A stretch of 64,000 nt of DNA. Origin: Daphnia carinata. Taxonomy: Eukaryota; Arthropoda; Branchiopoda; Diplostraca; Daphniidae. Both the position numbers and the translations under genes were made by a program. Location: positions 5,145,357 through 5,209,356 of the forward strand of contig NC_081340.1 in NCBI RefSeq assembly GCF_022539665.2, in the 5' to 3' direction. A model generated the notes under the pieces. That model did not search any database. It was given only the letters and a program-made list of their open reading frames with translations, and was not told where the DNA came from. Below, in pieces: positions 55,080 to 64,000 of the stretch. Every line of letters starts with the position of its first letter. Within the stretch, counting starts at the first letter, position 1.

Positions 55080-57614
55080 TGTGATCCAGGGTGAAGGAAG
55101 AGAAAAAAAAGGAGGGGGGGTAAGAAATTAATTACCCCCTCCAAAAAAAAAAGAGAAATGGATCGACTTCCGCGAAGCTCCAGCATCCGGAACAACGATT
55201 TCTCATTTAATCGATTTTTATACGAAACGCAAACTTTTTATACATCAAAAAAAAAAAAAAAATTATACAAATTTTCTTCCTCAAAAAAAAAAAACTTGAC
55301 CCTTTTTTTCACCCTCTTCTTTCAAGATGATGGAACATTTTCTTTTTTTTTTCTTGTACGTCTTCCTCCTCTTTCGACTTACACACAAAAATGGGAGAGG
55401 CTATTTGGTCAAGAAGGGAGGAGGGTTGATATTTGACCAGAGCCCTAAAAAATAAAAAACGACAAGAACCCTCGAAATAGAAAGAAGCCAGCAACCCCCC
55501 CCATTCTCTTTTTCGACAGGGGGGAAACATCAATTTCTCGCCTCAAATAATCATAAAAGAAAAGTTTTTTTCCTCAACAAAAAAAAAAAACACACGTAGA
55601 ATAGAAACATCAACATTCCCCTCCGTCTTCCCCCCCCCCCCCCTCAAAAAAAAAAAAAAGTACAAGGAAGGGACTTACCATGGATGGCAGGGAGGTGAGA
55701 GCGGCCATGCCGTTGTGGTACGAATAGGGCATAAGGTATCCCATGTTGAGCGGAGAGGCGTGCGATGAGGCCAGCGACTCCAGCGACCGACCTACACGCA
55801 AACAATTTTCATTTTATTTAAAAATTTTTGATTGTTTATTTATTTTTTTTTTTAGCGAATCACACCATTACAACATCTGTTACGTTTCAACAGTTTTTTT
55901 TTCTTTTTTCAATTGTGTGTGCAAGTAAGAAAAAAAAAGAGCAAATATATAACTAAGGCCCGCCCCCCTTTTTCTCGATAACGAGCTCAAATTAAAACCC
56001 CGGAAAAATTACCCAGTGGCAACCTCAGAAATATCATCATCATCATCATATCCTTGACCATAATTCACAAACAGCAGGAGGGTTTACCTTAGTGTGACGC
56101 CATAGGTGCGTAACCAGCCGAAACAAACCTAAACCCCCCCCCTATCCGTTCGACGACGTCAAACGAGTCTGCGGTTGAATTGTAGTTATATTTATATTAT
56201 TATCATTTCTTTTTTGTATTTAAAAAGAAAAAAGAAAGAGAAAAAACGTATCGAGTTGAACGAGGGGGGAAAAGGTAAAAAAAACTTGAGAAAAAGAATT
56301 ACAATCTCCCTTTTCCGGTCTCTTTTTCTTGGTTCATTATTACGACTTTTTCTTTTCTTAAAAAAAAAACCGCAAATAAAAACAAAAAGAGGAACGGTAA
56401 AGAAAAATACATGGACGCGTTTTTTTTTTCTAGTCTCCCGCTCGTAAAACGCAATCAGCTTCTAAATAGCCACTTGTATATATCCGACAATATTCTTTTT
56501 TAACAACACGAAAACCCGTTCACATCGACGTTGTTTTTTTTCGGCCGTCGCCATTTTTAAATGGCAATCGGCGGGAGAATTGAGAGATATGGGTGGTGCC
56601 CTGTTTAATGTTATTAAGCCCATAACACGAAAAAGTGTGGTTGTATCCCGTTTGCTTGGTGCATCAGAAACACTTAACTTTCACAATGTTCGGACGACCC
56701 AATGAAGCATAGCCTTACTAGTGGTAAGAACTACCCCCCCCCCCCCCACCATGTTTCATTCAAAAATAGGTATGGAACAAATCAAAACTTACCACCGAAT
56801 AATGGTCCAGGTTCAGGTCGTAGTGAATTTTTGCCAGTGAAACTCTGGCCGGCTAACGAAGCATTTTTGCTCTGTCAAGAAAAATAAAAAAGAAATAAGA
56901 TTAAGATGTGAAATGTTTGGATACGGCTCGATTCGCTTTGATAGCTGACGCCACACATGTGGGGGGCGCAAGAGGTTTTGACACATTGGCGTGTATGTGC
57001 TCACGCCTGTTATTTTTCTTTGAAAATAAAAAAAAATGAACTGCTAAATTTTGTAGCAACAAGACAACGAAGGGGGGGCATAGAGTGTGACAGCGTTGGC
57101 ATTTCCGGCCGTGACTAAATTTTTTTTCCCTCGTTAGTTTCAATTTTTTAAAAGGCTATTTTTCTCCAGCCGCTAGATGGTGTGATGTGCTGCATCTCTC
57201 GACCCCGAGACGAAAAGATAAAAAAGCAAGAAACCCTTGGTTCTAAATTTAGGGCTCTACACACACACACACAGTGTGTGTGTGTGTGTGTGTTGTATAT
57301 ATTTTACATACACAAAAGAGACGGACGAGAACCATCGGTTTCTTTAGTAAATGTGTCTCTCGTGGGGTGGACTAAGCAGAAAGATTTCCGACGGAGAGAA
57401 CGAAATCATAATCAGGTGGATATATATATGTACGACATACCTGTGATTCTCCTTCGGTGACCAGACTGGATTTGTCTTCAGTCAGGGAGTCGGATTGTCT
57501 TTCTTCGGCAATCAGTTTCTTTTCTTCTTCGCATTCCTCATCGTGTTTAAAAACTTTGATCTCGTCGGCATCGCCCAAATCGTCACCGTCGCTGCTTCCG
57601 TTCACGTGCGGCAT
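31451..57614 (-). CDS. pan: TCF/LEF transcription factor, pangolin orthologue (complete, with alternative exons)
   Basis: Nuclear HMG-box effector of Wnt/beta-catenin signalling. Exons in transcription order: 1 57441-57614; 2 56793-56871; 3 55679-55791; 4 43504-43675; 5 41965-42052; 6 41353-41451; 7 39901-40050; 8 39562-39665; 9 39300-39436; 10a 38431-38593 or 10b 36990-37149; 11 34837-34906; 12a 33372-33924 or 12b 31451-32315. All junctions are GT-AG and all phases agree. The 10b/12b protein is 736 aa and the 10b/12a protein 632 aa. Domains: N-terminal beta-catenin-binding motif ([12 protein letters not shown], about 11-22), a Ser/Pro/Ala/His-rich middle with VKQEPGLS in exon 7, HMG box (about 333-403), basic tail (KKRKRRREK) and C-clamp (about 430-457). 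Intron 3 is 12 kb. Exons 10a/10b and 12a/12b are alternatives, described separately. The UTRs are not resolved. Confidence 0.95.
33372..33924 (-). CDS. pan: pan exon 12a: alternative terminal exon lacking the fourth C-clamp cysteine
   Basis: Acceptor TTTAAAG|TCCC; joined to exon 11 the frame reads [13 protein letters not shown] and stays open for 184 codons to TAA at 33372. The tail is Gln/His-rich with a 12-Ala run and ends [11 protein letters not shown]. The C-clamp then lacks RRKKKCIRY and its fourth cysteine, so its zinc site should not form. No polyadenylation signal was assigned. The exact phase match and long open frame argue for a real exon. Confidence 0.8.
34837..34906 (-). CDS. pan: pan exon 11: first three C-clamp cysteines
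   Basis: 70 nt encoding [20 protein letters not shown] and KPC. This is the start of the C-clamp, a zinc-dependent second DNA-binding element that reads helper sites in invertebrate TCFs. Ends in phase 2. Confidence 0.95.
36990..37149 (-). CDS. pan: pan exon 10b: canonical second half of the HMG box
   Basis: Acceptor CCAG|TGGCAC and donor GGAG|GTAATT; 160 nt, phase 0 in and 1 out like 10a. It encodes [20 protein letters not shown], then [32 protein letters not shown] and KKRKRRR follow the standard TCF/LEF sequence. Splicing 10a to 10b would shift the frame, so one or the other should be used. Confidence 0.93.
38431..38593 (-). CDS. pan: pan exon 10a: divergent second half of the HMG box
   Basis: Acceptor ACAG|TGGCAC and donor GGAG|GTATTT; 163 nt, phase 0 in and 1 out. 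It encodes [20 protein letters not shown], then [20 protein letters not shown] and [10 protein letters not shown]. Compared with the canonical family, RKER becomes RQQR, GWxARDNY becomes NWTMRDSV, and the GKKKKRKR tail is changed. These lie in helix 3 and the basic tail that contact and bend DNA, so this exon probably alters affinity or specificity. The frame and helix residues are conserved, so it does not look like a decayed duplicate. Confidence 0.9.
39300..39436 (-). CDS. pan: pan exon 9: first half of the HMG box
   Basis: 137 nt encoding [20 protein letters not shown] onward to INQILGRR, nearly identical to all TCF/LEF proteins. Ends in phase 0 exactly where two alternative second halves can be joined. 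Confidence 0.97.
39562..39665 (-). CDS. pan: pan exon 8
   Basis: 104 nt Ser/Thr/Asn-rich linker ([17 protein letters not shown] onward) before the HMG box. The acceptor is a tandem CAGAAG, so use of the second AG (start 39662) would remove one Arg; both keep the frame. Ends in phase 1. Confidence 0.88.
39777..39790 (+). promoter_or_regulatory. CTCF-like motif CCGCTAGATGGCGT
   Basis: Strong match to the arthropod CTCF core, in the intron between pan exons 7 and 8, close to the alternative HMG exons. Confidence 0.4.
39901..40050 (-). CDS. pan: pan exon 7
   Basis: 150 nt, phase 2 in and 2 out, encoding [14 protein letters not shown] and [18 protein letters not shown] lies at the same place before the HMG box in vertebrate TCFs and resembles a sumoylation consensus. 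Symmetric, so skippable. Confidence 0.92.
41353..41451 (-). CDS. pan: pan exon 6
   Basis: 99 nt encoding [17 protein letters not shown] onward to LQLPSASLP, symmetric in phase (2 in, 2 out). It could be skipped without breaking the frame. Confidence 0.88.
   Translation of the reverse strand, partial: ASQRWYVSDLIRSSCIPQSLSGRVTTALSITA
41965..42052 (-). CDS. pan: pan exon 5
   Basis: 88 nt encoding [18 protein letters not shown] and [10 protein letters not shown], ending in phase 2; Pro/Tyr-rich like the central region of TCFs. Confidence 0.9.
43504..43675 (-). CDS. pan: pan exon 4
   Basis: 172 nt encoding an Ala-rich stretch, then [18 protein letters not shown] and [12 protein letters not shown]. 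The DPKTG-like motif recalls the DPKTGIPRP stretch of vertebrate TCFs. Ends in phase 1. Confidence 0.9.
44499..44507 (+). promoter_or_regulatory. Candidate TCF-binding site CTTTGATCT
   Basis: Matches the CTTTGAT(C/G) core bound by TCF HMG boxes, inside pan's own long intron. Such 9-mers occur by chance; autoregulation is only a possibility. Confidence 0.25.
45330..45475. promoter_or_regulatory. GC-rich promoter-like island in pan intron 3
   Basis: Two CCAAT boxes (45350 and 45389 regions), a GAGATGGCGGC YY1-like site, a GGGGCGTGG GC box (about 45419) and a TATTTATT stretch (about 45456) lie within 150 bp in an otherwise AT-rich intron. Box order suggests transcription to the right (antisense to pan), but an intronic sense promoter for an N-terminally truncated TCF is also possible. 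Confidence 0.3.
48399..48418. repeat. AT microsatellite
   Basis: An (AT)n run of about 20 bp in pan intron 3. Confidence 0.9.
50263..50280. repeat. GC dinucleotide run
   Basis: Alternating GC for about 18 bp, a candidate for Z-DNA formation, in pan intron 3. Confidence 0.85.
53268..53297. repeat. CA microsatellite
   Basis: (CA)n tract of about 30 bp in pan intron 3. Confidence 0.9.
55679..55791 (-). CDS. pan: pan exon 3
   Basis: 113 nt giving [20 protein letters not shown] onward to LTSLPSM, with acceptor GTGTAG, donor ATG|GTAAGT, ending in phase 0. Followed by the 12 kb intron. Confidence 0.9.
56793..56871 (-). CDS. pan: pan exon 2
   Basis: Seventy-nine nt encoding [13 protein letters not shown] onward to PGPLFG, between a GACAG acceptor and a GTAAGT donor; ends in phase 1. 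Family-specific conservation is weak, but frame continuity supports it. Confidence 0.85.
57170..57183 (+). promoter_or_regulatory. CTCF-like motif CCGCTAGATGGTGT
   Basis: Copy inside pan intron 1, about 260 bp downstream of exon 1 in transcription order. Confidence 0.35.
57441..57614 (-). CDS. pan: pan exon 1: beta-catenin-binding domain
   Basis: ATG at 57614 begins [19 protein letters not shown], which matches the conserved N-terminus of TCF proteins that binds Armadillo/beta-catenin. The exon has 58 codons, phase 0, and donor CAG|GTATGT. It is rich in Asp/Glu, and KSSLV near the end is also conserved. Confidence 0.95.
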
Positions 57615-57724
57615 TTTTCGGTTTTAACGAAAAACCAACAAAGAATACCAGCAAAAAAAAAATGTGGGACAACCCCCAGACGGCAGAAACACGAGGCTGT
57701 TGCTGCAACTTGATAAATCCAGGC

Positions 57725-57766
57725 CTAGACTAAAGATAAGATGATAATGACTGTACCACCATCCAT
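57725..57766 (-). other. Upstream ORF of 13 codons before the pan start
   Basis: ATG at 57766 opens MDGGTVIILSLV and ends with TAG at 57725, about 110 nt before the pan ATG. If the mature 5'UTR is unspliced here, it could reduce pan translation. The flanking sequence up to about 57870 is GC-rich and may be the promoter or 5'UTR. Confidence 0.35.
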
Positions 57767-57899
57767 GATGGCAGCCCCTTTCACAGCGCCATTTCACGCG
57801 CTCCCGCGCACACACGCACTGTACACACAGACACAGACACTACACACCCAAAACGCGCGCCTTTAAGATGATGTGGGTTCGGCAAGTGTGTTTTCAAGT

Positions 57900-60800
57900 T
57901 CTTTTTTTTTTTTTTGTTTTGTCAAGACTCCCAGATTCTTTTTTTTTTTTTCGAAGAGAATCTCGCGATATCCAAATAGAAAAATCCCGGACACACACAC
58001 ACGTTTTTTTTTTTATCACACCGTGTTGAATAGATACACACACACACACACACACACACACACCACACAAATACACACACACTGTGAAGGAGGGGAGGCT
58101 TTTTGTTGCTTCACTTGTTACGTTGTTTAGCACTTGGCACCAGCACAGAATTTTCGAGAGACACAACGATATGCATACCACACAAAACACAATCCGAAAT
58201 TGTCACAGTGTTTTTTTCTCCCTCCTCTTTTTTTTTTGTGTTACTTCGAAAATGGCCACTTGAAAAAAAAAAAAACAGAAAACAAAAAACGTGCTCGTGG
58301 ATGCAAGGTCTCTCTCTCTCAGATTCAAAGTGTGTGTGTGTGTTCCCCTTGCGTGCTTCTGCGTTTGTTGGATCGTCAGCACAGGACGGCCATCTCGTCT
58401 GGAGGGCCCAAGTCGACTGGTTGGCAGCACTAGTACACCAAGACGTGGTGAGAAAATGGGGGGAAAAAAAAAATTGAAACGACTAATATGCACTCTGGTG
58501 GTCAAGACGTTCAACTTTTGTATGCAGGCAAAGAGGGCGCGCGCGTTAAGATGTGACTGCGGGGAGCGCACGCCTCACAAACTTTTTTTTTTCTTCTTCC
58601 CAGAGTGAAAAATTAAAAAAAAAAAAAAGAGAGACCCTCGGCTTCCTCTTTCCTTCTACACAAGTGTGTATAAGAACGGGGCGGCTTCGACTACGGCGGC
58701 GGCGGCGGTAGTAGCGGTGAGACTAGTGGCGGCTTGGATAGGGGGCGGCGCGTAGTTGGTGTGTGTTGCGGCTCGTGTATACAGGGAAGGAGAGAGAGAG
58801 GAGCACCGTAGCCGAAAAAGGCCCGACACACTGGGCTCTCTGCCGGCAAAGGGCAGCAGCGCACGCAGTCACAAAATATAAAAAACAAAAAAAAAACAAA
58901 TGAAACAACAAAAAAGGGGGTGGTGAGAAGTTGGAAAGTCTCCCCTTGAGGCGACGAAGCCGGCCAATCAGAGTGTGTTTGGCTTTTCCACCTTCTTTCT
59001 CCCACCCACCCACTGCCTGGGCTCCTATGCCATGTAAGCGCCTTCGAATGCGCGCGCTTTCATCACAGACTGACCTTAGCAACACCCAATAGGGTGGTGG
59101 GCGGACGGTTTTCTTGTAACTTTTTATCAGGGTAGAGAGATGCTTGTGTAAGTCATGTGCCGGCCCTGACCTCTGGTTGAGAAAATGTGCACCAGGGAGA
59201 GTTCTCTTCTTCAGAAGAAGAAGAAGACGAAGTAGAAAGAGAAAGAAAAAAAAAAAGAAAAAGAAAAAGAAAAAAAAAAAAGAAGGCAAAAAGAAGTTCT
59301 TGAAGAAATAGCCGCCGGCACGGCTGGCCAGTTTGATGTGGGGGAGTGGCCCGTCCACTTTGTTGAGAAGGGTGGATTTAACTGAACAAAGATGGAGGAG
59401 GAGAAGGAGGGTTGGCTCTTTTGGGCCTAGACCAAATATAAAAGAAAAATAAGGGAGGAAAAAAAGAAAGAAAGAAAGAAAGAAGAATGGACGGTCAAAG
59501 AGGAAATGGTGGACAACAAGCCACCACCACCACGTTTTCTTTTTACAACCAGCGATAAAAATGTCTCCACAGTCACACACACACACAGTTCCACAGTCAA
59601 GTTTTTTTCTTTTTTTTTTTTCAAGGGAGAAAAATCTCTCCCTCCCTCCTCCAAAAGAAAGAAAGAAATTCGAGTCCTTTCACGCTAACCCTCCCTTTTT
59701 TCTTTTTACCCACCTGACCCAAAGCGCATAACCAAAATGGGAGAAATTGGAGAGGGGAGGGGGGTCCCAACAACAAGATGGCGCTGAAATTTTTTCGCGG
59801 TACAAGAAGAAGCCTTGTTTGAGTATTTATAACACTTTGGCTAGAAGCACGCAGCACCCTTTTTTTTTTTTTTTTTTTTTTTTCCTTTTCTCTTTCTTTC
59901 TCACTTCTTTTGCCAGCGTATTATTAACACAACACACCTGGCGCGGTGATCAGGTTGCCTTTGAGCCGCGCAGCACACGTCGCATCGTCCATCCTCGTTG
60001 GCTAATTTGATGGATTTGACACGGCGGCAAAACGAGGGCCTAATATAATGAAAAACCTCTCACACCTACTCACCCACCTACTTTACTACCGTTTGCGTTT
60101 GGGTTAAGAGTCCATCGATCAATTCTTTAGTTGATTGACCAATCGCTCTGTTATTATTAGACACCAAGTACCACAAGACGGTTTCGCTTGTTAGCCAGGA
60201 AAAAAAAAAGAATAAGTGGTAATTGTAGTTGTAGTAGACATCAAATACCTGTCGGTCAATATTAGCTCACGCAACTGGAATCGAATTCTTTTTATTGTTT
60301 TTTTTTTTTTTTATTTTCAAAGAAAAATGAAACCGGCTAGCTATTATTTGCTTTATCTCACCCGACTGACGGACCGACCAACCGGATATTTATTTAACCA
60401 TTTTTTTTTTCTTTTCTTCTTTTTTTTTTCTTTCTTACATGTGTGCGTCGGGCGTCTCTGTGTTTGGCACGCTCGTCGAGAGAAGCAGAAAAGTGACAAC
60501 AAGAACAAACAAGACAAAAAGGAATGCCAGATTTTTATTCCCTTTTTTTTTTCTTTTCCATTCTTTTTCAATTTTCATTCTCTTTTTTTTTTTTTTAAGG
60601 GAAAATATACGAGAAAAATAATGGAAATACACACACACACACACACAAACTGTATTTCTGTGTGTATGTTTTTCGGTCTGTCCGGCAGCTGGTTGCCGTT
60701 GGCGCGGTCATCAAATACACACACCAGGCCAGAAACACACCAAACAGATTCTCTGATAATGTTATCAGCAACAGCAGCCCCTGCTCTGCCGTATAGAAAA

Positions 60801-61160
60801 ATACGAGGCAACGGACACACACCAAAACGAAGACTTGAGGTTTTCTCTCTCTCTCTCTCTCCTATCTTTTCTCTCTCGTGTTGTTCAGGTGTATAAGGCC
60901 AAAGCCGAGATTATCACTGTCAGGTGATGGATCTTTTTTTTTTTTTTTTTTTCTTTGTCTCTCTCTCTTTCTCTCTACATTTCTCTTGCTGTTTTGTTTC
61001 CCACCCACGACATAAAGTTCACGTTTTATTTTTATTGTGTGGGCGAAAGCGTCTGCTTCTTCACTACGTACTTTGCAATTCCACTCCTAGATGGCCATAG
61101 CGCTCGGGGGCAGGATGAACAAGAAGACAACAAAGGGTATTCTGTTTAAATTAATAGTGC
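57900..61160. other. Intergenic region between CRIP and pan
   Basis: Holds the presumed pan promoter and 5' flank, a CA tract (58036-58062), a CGG/GTA-rich stretch near 58695-58735, CT runs near 60843-60861 and many homopolymers. Long Leu/Phe-rich minus-strand frames here (for example 58723-59586) have no family resemblance. Confidence 0.5.
58036..58062. repeat. CA microsatellite
   Basis: (CA)n tract of about 27 bp upstream of pan. Confidence 0.9.
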
Positions 61161-61163
61161 AGT

Positions 61164-61169
61164 TTTATT
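61164..61169 (-). terminator. Polyadenylation signal AATAAA for the CRIP gene
   Basis: AATAAA on the minus strand about 490 nt after the CRIP stop codon; a plausible 3' end. Other A-rich candidates exist nearby. Confidence 0.4.
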
Positions 61170-61661
61170 CCGAATAGTATATTATGCATAACAAATGAGA
61201 GAACCATTCGAAAACATATGAATCTGAATGCAGGAAGCCCAAGAGTATACCTTAACAGAAAACAACAGTGAAAAAATACAGAGAAAATGTTTCTTTCTGT
61301 AAATCCAAAAATAAGTGACGAGTAAGAAAGGGAGAAAGAATGTCATTTACGGAATGTCAAACGAGAGAGAAAAAACAATATCATATAAATAGGAATGATG
61401 GGAATCTAATCAGATTTTTCGGCTTTCTGGCGCTCACACCATGGCCGGTTGCTACAGAAACAAGGAATAGGTAAAGAAGGCATTTACCAAAAGAGACTGG
61501 AAGGAACAGATGAAGCTTGGCTATGAATAATAATAAAAAAGTTCCATGGGTCGGTTATTTTCGGAGGAAGAGCTGCACCGTGCTGCTCGACAGATGTCGT
61601 CAACCGGCCAAATTTTTCTTCCTGTCCCGTCAAACAACAACAAAAAAATGGTGGAGGCCCT

Positions 61662-63895
61662 TCACTTTTTGTAGACGTAAGACTCAGCACCGCCGCGTCC
61701 AAAACCTAAAAAAGAAACGACAAAGACAAAGGTGAAAATTAAATTTTGACATTTTTTTTTTTTCGGCTGAAGAAAAAGAGACACAAAACAAGACGTATTA
61801 TATAGACATTAGTCATGTTCCAAATTCCCGCCTGACCAGTATAAAAATCTTCATTAAAATAGTAGCATGTTTCTAATTCGTGCCCAACAGGTTTTGCTTT
61901 TTTTTTTTTTTAAAAGATGGAAATCTTGTCTTTTTTGTAACCAAAGTCAAGTCTTTCTCTAACATACATAATATCCTGCCTCTCCAATCTCCATCCATGA
62001 GGAATGGGCTGCATAAATATCCGTCTGACAACCGCCGTTTTTTCTTGTTTTGTTTTGTGAATGTGAACGAAAGTCCCCAGCCAAACCCAAATGTTATGAA
62101 AAAGTAACAAGTGGTTGCGTTTTGATGAATAGCGGGTTCAGTTTGTTGTCTAACTTTCAAACAACTTCAACGAAAATACGGATAACGAAGCAGGATACTA
62201 AATAGGGTTTGGTTCTTTTGCGTTCGTCCATCTCTTACCTCCTGGCCCGAATAGAGCTGAATAGCACGGGTTGTTGCAGTACGGCTTGCCTTCGTGTTCA
62301 GCGTGCTGCGTGTTGTTATTGTACACACATGGATAGAAGAAGAACAAGAATTCAAGAATTAAAAAAAGGTTTGTCTCCAATTAAAGAGAGGCAAAAGCCA
62401 TCATTTGTTTTATGTTTCTTTTTTTTTTACGTACCTGACCAGGAACCAGAGTCTTGTTGCATTTTTCACATTTCAGGCAGAGCCCATGCCAGTCTTTGCC
62501 CAAAGAAGTCTTCCTCTCGGCTTTATATACATACATATATTTTTTTCAGTTTCGGGAATCGAAAGAAATAAGAAAAAAAAATGAATTTATTAATGAACGA
62601 GAATAATGCCACTTTAATCCATCAAAATGCCTAAAATGGTTTTACATTTCTAAATAACACGATCATGATTCATACGACTACCATCAACTGTCCACTGGAG
62701 GAAAATGAGCAAGTCAAATTGTCAAAGACTGATTCAGAATCATCCATTCCGTCCCGCATAATCTATTCTTGATGGCCCCACTGAATAGACCCTGCCAACC
62801 GGACCATACATGGTCAACAAATCTTTTTTCTTTCTTTTCTCAACTCTTTCTTTTCTTTTCTGTCAGAGTTTTCTTTAACAAGAAAAGAAAAAAAGGAACG
62901 GCAGCGCCGCGGGTGTCTTTACTCGGAAACTCGATGTAAATGGGCATGAAAACGCCGAAGCCAATCAGCCGGCAAGGCGCGGACCGGCGTGAAACATCCC
63001 GCGTTTGAATTCCACACAAAAGAAAAAATATAAAGAATAATAAAAATGGCCTTTTTTTATTCTTTTCTTAGAAACCATAGTCCCGTCAACCACAGGTAGA
63101 TAAATTTTCCAGACATGTTAAACGATACCGTAACAGATCGACATGAAGCTAGACATTGACTCAATTGGAGTGTGATGGATGGAAGGTTGGGCTTCATGGT
63201 TGCCCTGGGTACTTGAACTCTCCGGCGATTTTTCATAAAACACTAGTCACGATATATTTTAGCTTTTCGAGACTCGATGACATCAGAATGACGCATAGCC
63301 GTTTCCTATTGCTTTTTCTTTCCATCTCTCTATCCCAAAGTGTTGTTTCACTCATTTTCTCGTTTTAAACTTCATCCCCCCATCTTTCTTGTTGTGTGTG
63401 TGTGCAACAAGTGGGGGTAGAAAAATAAAAAAAAATAACTCCAGTGACCTTTAAAGGGCATATAATAAACATCACATTCTCTTTTCCCTCATCCATCTAA
63501 AATATTTAAAACAAAAAACTTATTCTCCTAGCTTTTTTTTCGATCCAATCAAGATCATCAGCCAAAATCTTTTTCTTGGACAACATAGTCACATTTTTTT
63601 TTTCAATTTAACAGGACAGTTCTTGGCCATTAATCTTGCAACTGTCAACACGATATTATCTCGTTTTCTTTCGGATTGCACGCACATCAGTGATATTAAC
63701 GAGAAACAAACAAAAAAAAACCATCATCCTTTCCAACGGTAGCAGGCAGTAGCCAGCGTGTTCCAGGCATTTAAAAAAACAAAACAAAAATAGCCATTCT
63801 TTTCTCTTTTCCAAAAACAATAATAAAAACATGGATATGTAATCGCAAGACTTACCGAAGTAAACAGGTTTGCTGCATTTCGGACAGTTGGGCAT
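61662..63895 (-). CDS. CRIP1: Single-LIM cysteine-rich protein, CRIP1-like (complete, four exons)
   Basis: Small LIM zinc-binding adaptor of the CRIP family; the LIM fold binds two zinc ions and mediates protein contacts (family knowledge). Exons in transcription order are 63856-63895, 62435-62520, 62239-62305 and 61662-61705. All introns are GT-AG and phases agree, giving 78 aa, against 77 in vertebrate CRIP1. Zinc ligands visible are C4, C7, H25, C28, C31, C34, C52 and C56. The C-terminal FGRGGAES motif, typical of CRIPs, lies in the last exon. ATG at 63895 follows ACCACC, a good context. The symbol follows the vertebrate orthologue. Confidence 0.95.
62923..62947 (-). other. Candidate alternative first exon of the CRIP gene
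   Basis: In CRIP intron 1, ATGCCCATTTAC opens eight codons (MPIYIEFP) plus one base before GTAAAG, which is the phase needed to join exon 2. Upstream, a GC-rich block with a CCAAT-type ATTGG and GCCTTGCCG resembles the block just upstream of exon 1 (CCGGTTCGAGCCTTGCCG). The product would lack the first two zinc-binding cysteines. Confidence 0.2.
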
Positions 63896-63985
63896 GGTGG
63901 TGGAATGTTCGTTGTAAGGGCAGAAACGGCGTGCGGACGGCAAGGCTCGAACCGGATGACAAAATAGTAGGATCCTATCCTCGAC

Positions 63986-63993
63986 GTTATATA
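63986..63993 (-). promoter_or_regulatory. TATA box of the CRIP gene
   Basis: TATATAAC on the minus strand, about 90 nt upstream of the CRIP ATG and preceded by GGG. A transcription start about 30 nt downstream would leave a 5'UTR of roughly 60 nt. Confidence 0.6.
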
Positions 63994-64000
63994 CCCACAG

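Larger units (their letters stand above)
43676..55678 (-). other. pan: 12 kb intron 3 of pan
   Basis: No additional coding exon was recognised. It is filled with poly-A/T, poly-C and dinucleotide repeats (CT at 44611-44636, GA at 44943-44960, AT at 48399-48418, GC at 50263-50280, AT at 51197-51217, CA at 53268-53297). It includes a GC-rich promoter-like island at 45.3-45.5 kb and one good TCF-binding consensus (CTTTGATCT) at 44499. Confidence 0.6.

Noticed and set aside
58723-59586. 287-codon minus-strand open frame upstream of pan
   Set aside because: Low-complexity Phe/Leu runs from poly-T and microsatellites, no domain, no splice structure and no match I recognise.

Overview
This is a eukaryotic, intron-rich window that looks like an arthropod, most likely a branchiopod crustacean such as Daphnia. 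The evidence is GT-AG introns, many introns under 100 nt beside very long ones, dense poly-A/T and microsatellite tracts, and three recognisable animal genes. There are no operons or bacterial signals. The species call is inference.

Layout. (1) 1-23.8 kb is one giant inverted repeat. A left arm (775-11459) and a right arm (13329-23795) are reverse complements of each other around a 1.87 kb spacer. The arms are nearly identical but carry scattered substitutions, small indels and a 23-bp minisatellite with 17 units in one arm and 7 in the other. Each arm carries a degenerate but intron-containing vasa-type DEAD-box helicase copy, an intact Lys/Arg/Ala/Pro-rich terminal reading frame, a short unidentified exon, four tRNA-like sequences, a 311-bp MITE and the minisatellite. 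(2) 23.8-26.4 kb is gene-poor sequence with two tRNA-like relics. (3) 26.5-28.2 kb is a complete five-exon isovaleryl-CoA dehydrogenase gene (IVD, minus strand). (4) 31.4-57.6 kb is a TCF/LEF (pangolin) gene, minus strand, assembled exon by exon from the beta-catenin-binding N-terminus to the C-clamp. (5) 61.6-63.9 kb is a complete four-exon single-LIM CRIP-type gene, minus strand, with a TATA box at the window edge.

The TCF gene is the most interesting locus. The second half of its HMG box is encoded by two tandem, non-identical exons (38431-38593 and 36990-37149) of the same phase. Including both would break the frame, so they should be mutually exclusive and give two DNA-binding domains. 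It also has two terminal exons: one completes the four-cysteine C-clamp and the other replaces it after the third cysteine. Up to four TCF proteins with different DNA recognition are therefore encoded at one locus.

The three genes are in tandem on the minus strand (CRIP, TCF, IVD in order of transcription) and share no obvious pathway. Several copies of a GCTAGATGGC motif resembling the arthropod CTCF core lie between and within them. Exon coordinates come from splice signals and frame continuity read by eye; untranslated regions and transcript ends are mostly unresolved.
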